DNA of 7,475 bases from Peptococcaceae bacterium (GTDB lineage Bacteria; Bacillota; DSM-12270; Thermacetogeniales; Thermacetogeniaceae), in the NCBI GenBank assembly GCA_003132605.1, contig PKYJ01000138.1:1-7475 (forward strand). The letters run 5' to 3'. A program made the translations under genes and the position numbers. Shown piece by piece: positions 1 to 6,560 of this stretch. The notes under the pieces are model-generated. The model made no database searches, was not told the origin of the DNA, and saw only the letters and a list, made by a program, of their open reading frames with translations. The first letter of the stretch is position 1. Each line of letters begins with the position of its first letter.

Positions 1-1
1 C

Positions 2-1273
2 TATCCTCCCCTCGGTATCATGTACATGTCATCGATGCTGAAGCAGGAGGGTCATCAAGTCAGTTTTATTGACGGGATTCTTGAAGATTATGGCGCACCT
101 GCCTTTGCGCAACAATGCCGCCTCCTCGATCCCGATCTCATCGGCATCGGAGTTAATGCCTATCAGATGAAACACTGCAGGGAGTATGTGCAGCAGTTGC
201 GCGTCGATAGCCTCAATTTCCCCGTCGTGATCGGCGGTCCCTTTGTCTCGTGTGTAGGGGCTGCTATTCTGGATTGTGTACCGGGATCAGATTCTGCCGT
301 CGTTGGCGAGGGTGAGTATGCCATCCTTGATCTGATTCGCTACCTGGAAGGCAAGTGTACGATCGAGCAGGTCAGAAACCTTGTCTATAGACAGGGCGGC
401 GAGATGAAGCAGAACCCGGTCGAACGCATCGCTGATATCGATGCCCTGCCCTTGCCAGACTATGACCTGGTCGATCGCTACCTTCAGGGTTACGTAGCTG
501 CCTATCCATCCATCGCCAAACCGTCATTCGATATCATGTGCACCAGGGGCTGTCCCTTTAAATGCAAGTTCTGCTCTTCTCCCACGATCTGGCATAACAG
601 GATGACATTCCGGAGCGTTGACTCGGTCATCGAAGAAGTGGCCATGCTGGTTCATCGTTATGGTGCCAGGGAGATCTTCTTTCAGGACGATACGCTCAAT
701 GCAAGGCGGGAATGGTTCATCGAGCTTTGCAACCGGCTGATCGCCTCCGGCCTGAATCAAGCCGCCTGTTTCAAGGCGCCGTTTCGCGTCAACGAGAGAA
801 TGGTCGATGCAGATCTCCTGCAGAAAGCTAAATCGGCGAATTTCTGGATGCTGTTTTACGGAGTGGAAAGCGGCAGCCAGACAATCCTGGACGGCATGCA
901 GAAAGGGGTCACCGTCGCTGAAATTGAGAGAGCCTTCAGGCTCACTGCCGAAGCCGGCATTAAAAGCCTGGCCTCTTTTATTGTCGGTTATCCTGGAGAC
1001 ACAGTCACTACCATCAATGATTCCTATGCGTTGGTGACCAGAATCAGGCCTGATTTTGGCGGATTTAACGTTGCAGTGCCGTTCCCCGGAAGCAAGCTCT
1101 ACGAGGAGGCAGTCGCCGGTGGCTTGCTCGATGAAGACAGCTGCGACATTACAAAGTACAACGCGCTTGACTGTAAAATCCGGACTAACGAGCTGTCCCA
1201 TCAAGAGTTGGTCAATTACGCCGCAGCAGGAGTCAACCTGCTGTTAACGGTAGCCGCAAACAAGGGGGTCTGA
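2..1273 (+). CDS. B12-binding-domain radical SAM protein, 5' end outside the window
   Basis: The frame is open from base 2. The residues before the first ATG (position 20) read YPPLGI and run into MYMSSMLKQEGH. This matches the PPLG(L/I)xYLaaxL opening of the cobalamin-binding Rossmann domain, so the ATG at 20 is internal and the true start lies upstream. Counting from that Met, the B12-like domain covers about residues 1-125 and has the family's VVGEGE segment (about bases 299-316). The radical SAM motif CPFKCKFC (C178, C182, C185; CX3CX2C) binds the 4Fe-4S cluster that cleaves S-adenosylmethionine. QDDT, ESGSQ and the GYPGDT stretch follow, as in BchE-type members. No DxHxxG cobalamin-ligand motif is seen in the visible part, which is common in this class. 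Known members carry out methylations, cyclisations and other radical reactions; the substrate cannot be told here. Its place ahead of four glycosyltransferases suggests modification of a glycan, lipid or peptide in the same pathway. The next gene starts 71 bp downstream. Confidence 0.93.
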   Translation, partial: YPPLGIMYMSSMLKQEGHQVSFIDGILEDYGAPAFAQQCRLLDPDLIGIGVNAYQMKHCREYVQQLRVDSLNFPVVIGGPFVSCVGAAILDCVPGSDSAVVGEGEYAILDLIRYLEGKCTIEQVRNLVYRQGGEMKQNPVERIADIDALPLPDYDLVDRYLQGYVAAYPSIAKPSFDIMCTRGCPFKCKFCSSPTIWHNRMTFRSVDSVIEEVAMLVHRYGAREIFFQDDTLNARREWFIELCNRLIASGLNQAACFKAPFRVNERMVDADLLQKAKSANFWMLFYGVESGSQTILDGMQKGVTVAEIERAFRLTAEAGIKSLASFIVGYPGDTVTTINDSYALVTRIRPDFGGFNVAVPFPGSKLYEEAVAGGLLDEDSCDITKYNALDCKIRTNELSHQELVNYAAAGVNLLLTVAANKGV

Positions 1274-1327
1274 TTGCCCGGCCTGAGCAGCCGAAAGACA
1301 GATACCGGCATATCTCTGGCAGATGAT

Positions 1328-1333
1328 GGAGGT
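1328..1333 (+). promoter_or_regulatory. Ribosome-binding site of glycosyltransferase A
   Basis: GGAGGT lies 11 nt before the ATG at 1345. The surrounding 13 bases (1320-1332, CAGATGATGGAGG) match those before the paralogous gene B (2788-2800, CAGATAACGGAGG) at 11 of 13 positions, so the duplication may have included the translation start region. It supports the start at 1345 over the out-of-frame ATG at 1323. Confidence 0.75.
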
Positions 1334-1344
1334 AAACTCGTATA

Positions 1345-2610
1345 ATGGCAAACAGGATGCAATCAGGCCTGATCTGGGTTGGTGCCTACAATTCCCCCAC
1401 CGGATATGGCGACGAGGCCAGAGGCTTCATCGGCGCCCTCGAACGGGGCGGTTTCAACCTCAGAATCAGTCAGCTTTCATGCTCTGGAGACGTTTTTCTA
1501 ACCGCTGAACAGCAGAAACATTTTATGGCTTTAGAAAGGGTTCCCGTCGATCCCCTGCATGCCCCGGTTGTGCATCACTATCCTCCCTACCAGCTCAGAT
1601 GGGATATCTGGGGCCGGGTGAACATCAGCCGCACCATGTTCGAAACCGACCGCATCCCTGCGGTCTGGATAGAACATTTGCACCGGGTGAATGAGATCTG
1701 GGTGCCCTGTATCTTCAACCTGGAAACCTTCGCATGCTCCGGGGTTCCCCGAAACAAATTACGGGTGGTTCATGGCGGAGTGGACTCCAACATTTTTCAT
1801 CCGGCAGCGCCCCCGCTAGATCTGGGAGAGAAAAAGGGTTTTACTTTTCTCTCATTCTTCATCTGGACCGATCATAAAGGCTGGGACCTGCTGCTTACAG
1901 CCTACTTCACCGAATTTAAGCCGGAAGAAGACGTGATGCTGCTGATCAAGACTGCCAAGATCCAGAACACTCCCGGCACTATCGAAGAACAGTATCAGGC
2001 TTTTCGCGACCGCTTTGCCGCGCGGCAGAAAGCTCTTCCGGAAGTCCGCATCTTGAATGAAATCATACCCGATTATTGGTTGCCCGGGCTCTACACCTAC
2101 TGCGATGCTTTTGTCCTGCCCTCGCGCAATGAAGCCTGGGGGCGCCCATACATGGAGGCCATGGCATGCGGGTTGCCGGTGATCGGCACCGGGTGGGGCG
2201 GGAATCTGGAGTTCATGAACAATGAGAACAGCTACCTGATCGAAATCGAGGGTCTCGAAGACGTGCCCGACAATGCTGAAAACGCCATCTACAAGGGCCA
2301 CAAATGGTCAAAACCAAGCGTGGATCACCTCCGCCAACTGATGCGCTACGTTTATGAGCATCGCCAGGAAGCCAGGGCGAGGGGAGCAAAAGCGAGGGCA
2401 GATATCAGCCAGCACTGGACCTGGGATCACGCAGCATGCGCAATTGCCAACGAGTTGGCAAAATTCAACGTACAAACTGCCCCGGCCATTATCGCTGACC
2501 GCCGGAAAAACCTGCCAGAGCAGGATACCCGGGCCGCTTCCTCAGCATGGCGGGAAAGCACCGCCTTGAGGGGTACCCGAAGAGTGCCCCCGCTAGGGAG
2601 CCTCCGCTGA
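1345..2610 (+). CDS. GT4-family glycosyltransferase (paralog A)
   Basis: A 421-residue retaining GT-B-fold enzyme expected to move a sugar from a nucleotide-sugar donor to a glycan, lipid or protein acceptor in the cytoplasm. The N-terminal domain opens with LIWVGAY and a glycine-rich NSPTGYGDEAR loop. The middle holds SRTMFETDRIP and VHGGVDSNIFHP, typical of this GT4 subgroup. The donor domain begins near residue 168, with a conserved Lys in DHKGW (K178). It contains the EX7E pair in EAWGRPYME (E263, E271), then ACGLPVIGTGWGGNLEF, the usual GT4 nucleotide-sugar site. Its closest visible relative is the next gene (2811-3938), to which it aligns nearly end to end. The match stops around residue 374. 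The last 47 or so residues, rich in Arg, Ala and Pro, have no counterpart in the paralog and look like read-through into unrelated DNA. Sugar and acceptor specificity cannot be read from the sequence. Confidence 0.93.
   Translation: MANRMQSGLIWVGAYNSPTGYGDEARGFIGALERGGFNLRISQLSCSGDVFLTAEQQKHFMALERVPVDPLHAPVVHHYPPYQLRWDIWGRVNISRTMFETDRIPAVWIEHLHRVNEIWVPCIFNLETFACSGVPRNKLRVVHGGVDSNIFHPAAPPLDLGEKKGFTFLSFFIWTDHKGWDLLLTAYFTEFKPEEDVMLLIKTAKIQNTPGTIEEQYQAFRDRFAARQKALPEVRILNEIIPDYWLPGLYTYCDAFVLPSRNEAWGRPYMEAMACGLPVIGTGWGGNLEFMNNENSYLIEIEGLEDVPDNAENAIYKGHKWSKPSVDHLRQLMRYVYEHRQEARARGAKARADISQHWTWDHAACAIANELAKFNVQTAPAIIADRRKNLPEQDTRAASSAWRESTALRGTRRVPPLGSLR
2158..2243 (+). repeat. 86-bp identical repeat, copy 1 (within paralog A)
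   Basis: Starts with GCCATGGCATGCGGG and is base-for-base identical to 3627-3712 in paralog B, including all synonymous positions. It encodes AMACGLPVIGTGWGGNLEFM and the following NNENSYLI, the donor-binding core. The first mismatch on the right is at 2244. Just upstream, 18 bases at 2110-2127 are also identical to 3579-3596. Sequence further out is clearly more diverged. Confidence 0.93.
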
Positions 2611-2643
2611 ACTATCTTTGCATCTTCCGCGCCCACCAGGGCG
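2549..2643. other. Cluster of GC-rich hairpins at the end of gene A
   Basis: Three inverted repeats follow one another. GGCGG (2549-2553) pairs with CCGCC (2561-2565). GGGGTAC (2570-2576) pairs with GTGCCCC (2584-2590) with one G-T wobble and a 7-base loop. CGCCC (2630-2634) pairs with GGGCG (2639-2643) around a 4-base loop. The first two lie inside the unmatched C-terminal tail of gene A and the third lies 20 bp past its stop. None is followed by a T run, so an intrinsic terminator is not supported. The role is unknown: it could be a structured RNA, a repeat remnant or chance in GC-rich DNA. Confidence 0.35.
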
Positions 2644-2810
2644 GGCACCCGCTCACTTCTTGCCCCGCCTCTCATATCATAATAGGTAGCCTTTGCCGCC
2701 ATAGAGTGTTTCAGATTTTTATAGCTCAGCATGAGCATGACGCTATCTGACAATGCCACCTGGATAATGCAAGCAGGCTTTGCTGTCCAGATAACGGAGG
2801 GCCATGAGAC
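2611..2810 (+). other. 200-bp intergenic region between paralogs A and B
   Basis: This is the longest gap in the window. Its left end holds the CGCCC/GGGCG hairpin. GCTCA (2724-2728) pairs with TGAGC (2732-2736) around GCA, and GCATGA is repeated twice in tandem at 2729-2740. A GATAAT (2763-2768) could act as a -10 box, but no fitting -35 box is seen, so I do not call a promoter. Gene B's ribosome-binding site lies at the right end. Open frames here lack recognisable motifs and I regard them as chance. Confidence 0.5.
2796..2800 (+). promoter_or_regulatory. Ribosome-binding site of glycosyltransferase B
   Basis: GGAGG lies 10 nt before the ATG at 2811. A nearer ATG at 2804 is out of frame and opens only a four-codon frame (Met-Arg-His-Gly-stop), so 2811 is the start. 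The flanking bases resemble the same site before gene A. Confidence 0.75.
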
Positions 2811-3938
2811 ATGGCTAGCGGAAAAAGGACAGATCTGGTGTGGGTGAGCGAGTATCATAACCCTACCGGTTACGGTGAAGAGTCGAGAGGGTTCATCAGC
2901 GTCCTCGACCGGGGTCTTTTTAATCTCAGAATAATGTCAAAGTTTTATGGCAGAGTGGAAGGCATCTTAACCCCCGAACAGGAGGCGCGGTTGGCATTCT
3001 TGGAAAGAACCCCGGTCGATGCAGCAAAAGCTATGGTCGTGCAGCACCGCGCCGCCTTCCAGTTCGATCAGGATATCCGGGGCCGGGTGAACATCGGCCG
3101 GACCATGTTCGAAACCGACCGCATTCCGGATGACTGGGTCCTGCAGTGCAGATGGATGGACGAGATCTGGGTGCCCTCCCGCTTCAATATAGAAACTTTC
3201 AACCGTTCCGGCGTTCCTCTTGATCAATTACGGGCGGTCCCGGGGGGAGTAGACGTTGACGCCTACCATCCTGCAGCGCCGGCACTGGAACTGGGGAATA
3301 GAAACGGCTATGTCTTCCTTTCAGTATTTGACTGGACTGATCGTAAAGGTTGGGATCTCTTGCTGACAGCCTACTATGATGAGTTCAAGCCATATGAAGA
3401 CGCGATGCTGCTGATCAAGACCCACAGGTATTGCACCCCCGGTTCCATCAGTGGCGAGTTCAATCATTTTGTCAAGAACCGGATTATCCGAGAGCAGCAC
3501 GGCTTTCCCAAGGTTCGCATCCTCGAATGCGATGTGCCCGGCGCCTTGATGCCCAGCCTTTATACCGCCTGCGACGCCTTTGTCCTGCCCTCGCGCGGAG
3601 AATCCTGGGGACGCCCCTATATGGAAGCCATGGCATGCGGGTTGCCGGTGATCGGCACCGGGTGGGGCGGGAATCTGGAGTTCATGAACAATGAGAACAG
3701 CTACCTGATCGAGATTGATGGCCTCGAAGACGTGCCTGGCAATGTCTTGCTCTACGCTGGCCATCAATGGGCCAGACCGAGCGTGGAGCACCTCCGTCAC
3801 CTGATGCGCTACGTGTTTGAGCATCGCCAGGAGGCAAGGGCGAAAGGGCTGAGAGCGCGGGAGGACGTCTGCCAGAAGTGGACCTGGGAGCATGCAGCAT
3901 CTGCAGTAATTCGAGAGCTGGCAAAGTACCGGCAGTGA
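2811..3938 (+). CDS. GT4-family glycosyltransferase (paralog B)
   Basis: A 375-residue GT-B-fold transferase and tandem paralog of the preceding gene. The same landmarks appear in order: LVWVSEY and the PTGYGEESR loop at the N terminus, GRTMFETDRIP, PGGVDVDAYHP, the Lys of DRKGW (K179), the EX7E pair in ESWGRPYME (E264, E272) and ACGLPVIGTGWGGNLEF. It ends cleanly at WTWEHAASAVIRELAKYRQ, which I take as the natural C terminus of the family. The two proteins differ most in the N-terminal, acceptor-facing half and in the segment after LLIKT (TAKIQNTPGT in A, HRYCTPGSISG in B). They are most alike in the donor-binding half. A reasonable inference is that both use the same nucleotide sugar on different acceptors, perhaps adding successive residues to one chain. 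The next gene begins 129 bp downstream, probably in the same operon. Confidence 0.93.
   Translation: MASGKRTDLVWVSEYHNPTGYGEESRGFISVLDRGLFNLRIMSKFYGRVEGILTPEQEARLAFLERTPVDAAKAMVVQHRAAFQFDQDIRGRVNIGRTMFETDRIPDDWVLQCRWMDEIWVPSRFNIETFNRSGVPLDQLRAVPGGVDVDAYHPAAPALELGNRNGYVFLSVFDWTDRKGWDLLLTAYYDEFKPYEDAMLLIKTHRYCTPGSISGEFNHFVKNRIIREQHGFPKVRILECDVPGALMPSLYTACDAFVLPSRGESWGRPYMEAMACGLPVIGTGWGGNLEFMNNENSYLIEIDGLEDVPGNVLLYAGHQWARPSVEHLRHLMRYVFEHRQEARAKGLRAREDVCQKWTWEHAASAVIRELAKYRQ
3627..3712 (+). repeat. 86-bp identical repeat, copy 2 (within paralog B)
   Basis: Partner of 2158-2243. The copies are in direct orientation with starts 1469 bp apart and occupy equivalent codons of the two genes. Direct repeats of this length could recombine and leave a single chimeric A/B gene. 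Confidence 0.93.
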
Positions 3939-3950
3939 GCCAGGGGACAG

Positions 3951-3972
3951 TTCCGCGCCTTCCCGCGCGGGA
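3951..3972 (+). other. GC-rich hairpin after gene B
   Basis: CCGCGC (3953-3958) pairs with GCGCGG (3965-3970) around CTTCCC. One wobble and one T-A pair extend the stem to 8 bp. It lies 12 bp past the stop of gene B. The only T run nearby is three bases about 15 nt later, so at most it is a weak terminator or RNA-stabilising hairpin. The GGGGACAGTTCC just before and into it (3943-3954) resembles the ends of some REP-like repeats. Confidence 0.35.
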
Positions 3973-4022
3973 TGCTGCAAGATCTTTAAGAAAATCATAG
4001 TTGCTACTCAGCCTGCCTAAGG

Positions 4023-4036
4023 AAGTTTAAAAACTT
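4023..4036 (+). repeat. AT-rich inverted repeat before the GT2 gene
   Basis: AAGTTT (4023-4028) and AAACTT (4031-4036) form a near-palindrome with a 2-bp centre in the leader of the GT2 gene. It may be a regulator site or chance. A similar palindrome (TCTAAA-AC-TTTAGA) precedes the CAP gene. Confidence 0.3.
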
Positions 4037-4050
4037 AGAACAGATGTCTA

Positions 4051-4058
4051 AAGGGGTG
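4051..4058 (+). promoter_or_regulatory. Ribosome-binding site deciding the GT2 start
   Basis: AAGGGGTG is a close match to the anti-SD complement and sits 9 nt before the ATG at 4068. The earlier in-frame ATG at 4044 has only AAGGAAG about 18 nt upstream, which is too far, so 4068 is preferred. Confidence 0.65.
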
Positions 4059-4067
4059 CGAACGTCC

Positions 4068-5030
4068 ATGAGGAATCTCTACCTCGCCCAGCAGGAAGCC
4101 AACCAATGGTACGAACAGGTGTACCAGGATCCAGACACAGTACCGCGGGACGACAGCGATACCACAAGCACCGGCCGGCCAGGCCCGCAAACCGGACTGC
4201 TGAGCATCGTGATGCCGGTCTGGACCGGAGGCGAGATAACGAAACAGGCCTTGCAGGCAATCCTCGACCACACACATCGGCCGCTGGAGATCATTATCAT
4301 CGACAACGGAAGTGATATGAAGGTCAGGGTGGCAATCGACGATTTCCTGCGGCTGCATCCCGCAATCGCCAGGGTGATCCATAACGAGACCAACAGAGGG
4401 TACCCCGCTGCCTGCAACCAGGGCCTGCAGGTATCACAGGGCAGATACCTGGTGGTGATGAACAACGACGTCCTGGTCACACCATACTGGGCGAGCCGGA
4501 TGATGGCGGCATTCCCCCTCGATGCCGGCATTGGGGCCGTCGGCCCCCGCACCAATTATGTCTACAGCGCCCAACTGGTCCAGGACTGCGATTATAACGT
4601 GTCCACCCTGGGCGCGTGGGCTGAGGATTGGCACGCCGTACATGCCGGAACGCTCCGAACCACAACCAGGCTGATCAGTTTTCTGATGATGATCAGCCGG
4701 GAGATGCTCGACCGGATCGGGGGCTTCGACCCGGTATTCGGGCTGGGCAACTACGATGACGACGATTACTGCCTGAGGGCGCGGCTGGCCGGGTACCAAC
4801 TGCTCATTGCAGACGACGTCTTCGTGCATCACTACGGCAGCGTGTCTTTCAACAAAAACCTCGCAGCCTTCTCAGGGCTGCTAGGAAAAAACCGGGAGGT
4901 ATTTGCCGCCAAGTGGGGCATTGACTTGCAATGCCCCTCGGAGCAGGTCATCAGCCTGGACAGGGCCCAGAACAATCTGTACATCCCACTTCAGATGTCA
5001 GAAGCATTGAGTGGTTACAAAAATGAATAA
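4068..5030 (+). CDS. GT2-family glycosyltransferase
   Basis: A 320-residue GT-A-fold transferase that probably adds one sugar from a nucleotide donor in a metal-dependent inverting reaction. After a hydrophilic lead of about 45 residues the domain begins with SIVMPVW (from S46). EIIIIDNGSD follows (D79), then NETNRGYPAACNQGL, and the DxD-equivalent NND (N132-D134) that holds the metal and donor. The acceptor side has GGFDPVFGLGNYDDDDYCLR (D230-D233), with the acidic group expected near the catalytic base. FVHHYGSVSF (H254, H255) and a KWG near the end are typical of GT2 proteins in polysaccharide and protein-glycosylation clusters. No transmembrane segment is seen, so it should act in the cytoplasm or at the inner face of the membrane. 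The ATG at 4044 would add eight residues but has a poor ribosome-binding site. The stop overlaps the start of the next gene by 8 nt (ATGAATAA), suggesting translational coupling. Confidence 0.92.
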   Translation: MRNLYLAQQEANQWYEQVYQDPDTVPRDDSDTTSTGRPGPQTGLLSIVMPVWTGGEITKQALQAILDHTHRPLEIIIIDNGSDMKVRVAIDDFLRLHPAIARVIHNETNRGYPAACNQGLQVSQGRYLVVMNNDVLVTPYWASRMMAAFPLDAGIGAVGPRTNYVYSAQLVQDCDYNVSTLGAWAEDWHAVHAGTLRTTTRLISFLMMISREMLDRIGGFDPVFGLGNYDDDDYCLRARLAGYQLLIADDVFVHHYGSVSFNKNLAAFSGLLGKNREVFAAKWGIDLQCPSEQVISLDRAQNNLYIPLQMSEALSGYKNE

Positions 5031-6411
5031 ATCTGACTTCAGAAAACTTGCGTCCGACATGCATCAGGCATTTGTTCCGACATCAGACATCCGGCATCCG
5101 ACCTCTGTTCCTGACCGGCGTTCGGTACTGTTGATCTGTCACAGCCTGCCGCCGTATGAGTATTCGGGAACACCGCTGGTCACCCGGGATTACGCCCTGG
5201 GGTTGCAGGGCATGGGGTACCGGGTGGGAGTCATGATTCCCAATCTCACTCCGGCTGAATCTCCCGGACCGTTCAAGATCGAGGAACAGGAAGGCGTCAG
5301 GATATACCGGGTGATGGGTTTTAACCAGATCAGTCTCAACCTCGGCAGCGCCTTCCTGAAGGACATGACGCTGCTCCAACCCGTTAAAGAAGTGCTGCAA
5401 GAATTTAAACCGGATTTCGCTCATGTTGTGGATTATGTTTTTCTCCCTCCCCAGGTGTTGCAGGTCGCCTCGGACAGCGGAGCGATCGTCATGCGCCACG
5501 CCTTCCATGCTGAAGAGCTATGCCTGCGGGTTGAACCCTGCCTGGCCGAATTGAGCCAGCCCTGCACCGGGCCTACCAGTCCAGCGAAGTGCGCCCGGTG
5601 CATCACCCAGTACATCCAGAGGCCAGACCGCCCCGCCCCCTGGGACGAGGGAGCCTTAGAGGGAAACATTCAGGCCTGGCGCCAGTATATCCAGTTCCTC
5701 TATGATAGGGTGGTCGACGGGGTATTCTTCGCCAGCAGCGTGTTTCAGAGATTTTTCGCCCAGTTCCTCCGGGTTCCGGAGCATAAAATGTTCCTCGTCC
5801 CCCATGGCATCCGGCCGCCAAGGAGCATGCCCGCGCCGACGGAGGCCGACAAGCCTGTCACCTTCTGCTTTATCGGGTCAACTGTCATCCGCAAGGGCAT
5901 CGAACTCCTCTCCTATGCATTCCGGAATATCGATCCCGATCTGGCGCAACTGCTCATCTATGGCTATTATTACGACCCCGCACTGGTACAGGAACTCACA
6001 AGTATCCCTTGCGTGAAACACCGGGGCGCCTTTGATGACATCGATGAAATAATGGCAGAAGTAGACGTGGGTCTTGTCCCCTCCTATTTCGAAGGTTATT
6101 CGCGTGTGCTGCGCGAGTTTTTATCCCGCGGACGTCCGGTGATAGCCACCAAATTCTTCGGATCGGAAATCATCGCAGACAGTAGCAACGGGTTCCTGAT
6201 CGATATCGGCGATCAGGAGGCGCTTAGAGAGCGCGTAACAGCCCTGATTGCCGATCGGGCGCTGCTGTGCCGGCTGAAGCACGGCGCCGCTGCGACTGCG
6301 GTGCCCACTCTGGATGAAGAGATCCGGAGCATCCACGGCGTTTATCAACTCTTATGGGAAAGAAAGCGCGGAATAGACCGGATTATTCCTGAAGGAAATC
6401 CCGAGTCCTAA
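5023..6411 (+). CDS. GT4-family glycosyltransferase with a cysteine cluster (C)
   Basis: A 462-residue GT-B-fold transferase, only distantly related to A and B. The first 31 residues are not conserved-looking and include a stretch coded by a heptamer repeat. The fold starts at SVLLICHSLPPYEYSGTPL, the N-terminal strand and donor-side loop. A five-cysteine group (C167, C173, C181, C190, C193; spacing X5, X7, X8, X2) lies in the N-terminal domain. Similar clusters occur in some GT4 enzymes and may hold a structural metal. VPHGI marks the domain linker. R290-K291 in IRKG and the EX7E pair in EGYSRVLRE (E357, E365), followed by RPVIAT, form the donor site. I chose the ATG at 5023, which overlaps the GT2 stop, because coupled translation would explain its weak ribosome-binding site (GAGTGG). 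A GTG at 5011 or the ATG at 5059 are possible alternatives. The sugar and acceptor are unknown. Confidence 0.92.
   Translation: MNKSDFRKLASDMHQAFVPTSDIRHPTSVPDRRSVLLICHSLPPYEYSGTPLVTRDYALGLQGMGYRVGVMIPNLTPAESPGPFKIEEQEGVRIYRVMGFNQISLNLGSAFLKDMTLLQPVKEVLQEFKPDFAHVVDYVFLPPQVLQVASDSGAIVMRHAFHAEELCLRVEPCLAELSQPCTGPTSPAKCARCITQYIQRPDRPAPWDEGALEGNIQAWRQYIQFLYDRVVDGVFFASSVFQRFFAQFLRVPEHKMFLVPHGIRPPRSMPAPTEADKPVTFCFIGSTVIRKGIELLSYAFRNIDPDLAQLLIYGYYYDPALVQELTSIPCVKHRGAFDDIDEIMAEVDVGLVPSYFEGYSRVLREFLSRGRPVIATKFFGSEIIADSSNGFLIDIGDQEALRERVTALIADRALLCRLKHGAAATAVPTLDEEIRSIHGVYQLLWERKRGIDRIIPEGNPES
5078..5105 (+). repeat. Degenerate heptamer tandem repeat in the 5' end of gene C
   Basis: Four 7-bp units in a row: CGACATC, AGACATC, CGGCATC and CGACCTC. 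They encode the TSDIRHPTS stretch before the first strand of the enzyme. Because seven is not a multiple of three, gain or loss of one unit would shift the frame. The units are imperfect, so slippage should be slow. Confidence 0.6.
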
Positions 6412-6508
6412 AGTATTCCAGGGCACTCTATTTCTAAGCAAATACAACTCTCAAAGATACATCAGGTTGTCTTTTGGACAAGCCTGGTCTCTCGCCCACT
6501 ATACTGGT

Positions 6509-6538
6509 TTGCAATCCGGGAAAGCCCACGGATACAAT
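6509..6538 (+). promoter_or_regulatory. Candidate sigma-A-type promoter of the CAP gene
   Basis: TTGCAA (6509-6514, 4 of 6 to TTGACA) and TACAAT (6533-6538, 5 of 6 to TATAAT) are 18 bp apart. Transcription would start near 6545 and give a leader of roughly 45 nt. The call rests on pattern match only. Confidence 0.4.
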
Positions 6539-6560
6539 CTAGGTACAGAGTTTTATATTG

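Noticed and set aside
524..1204. 226-residue - strand open frame antisense to the radical SAM gene
   Set aside because: It lies wholly opposite a well-supported gene, has no recognisable motif, and long antisense frames are common in such DNA.
2549..2643. Riboswitch or group II intron remnant
   Set aside because: The hairpins are real, but I could not match them to TPP, cobalamin, glmS, fluoride or group II domain V signatures, so no RNA family is named.
2547..2750. 67-residue + strand open frame spanning the end of gene A and the gap
   Set aside because: No ribosome-binding site, no motif, and it overlaps gene A in another frame.
2763..2768. GATAAT as a -10 box for gene B
   Set aside because: No acceptable -35 box at 16-18 bp; left as a note only.
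2427..2858. 143-residue - strand open frame across the end of gene A and the A-B gap
   Set aside because: It has no recognisable domain and about 40 percent lies opposite gene A. I considered it as a gene explaining the odd tail of A but found no support.
3321..3998. 225-residue - strand open frame antisense to gene B, with a similar frame opposite gene A (1852-2301)
   Set aside because: The two resemble each other only because the sense genes are paralogs; no motif of their own is seen.
4044..4067. Upstream ATG of the GT2 gene as start
   Set aside because: Its only Shine-Dalgarno-like sequence is about 18 nt away, whereas the ATG at 4068 has AAGGGGTG at 9 nt.
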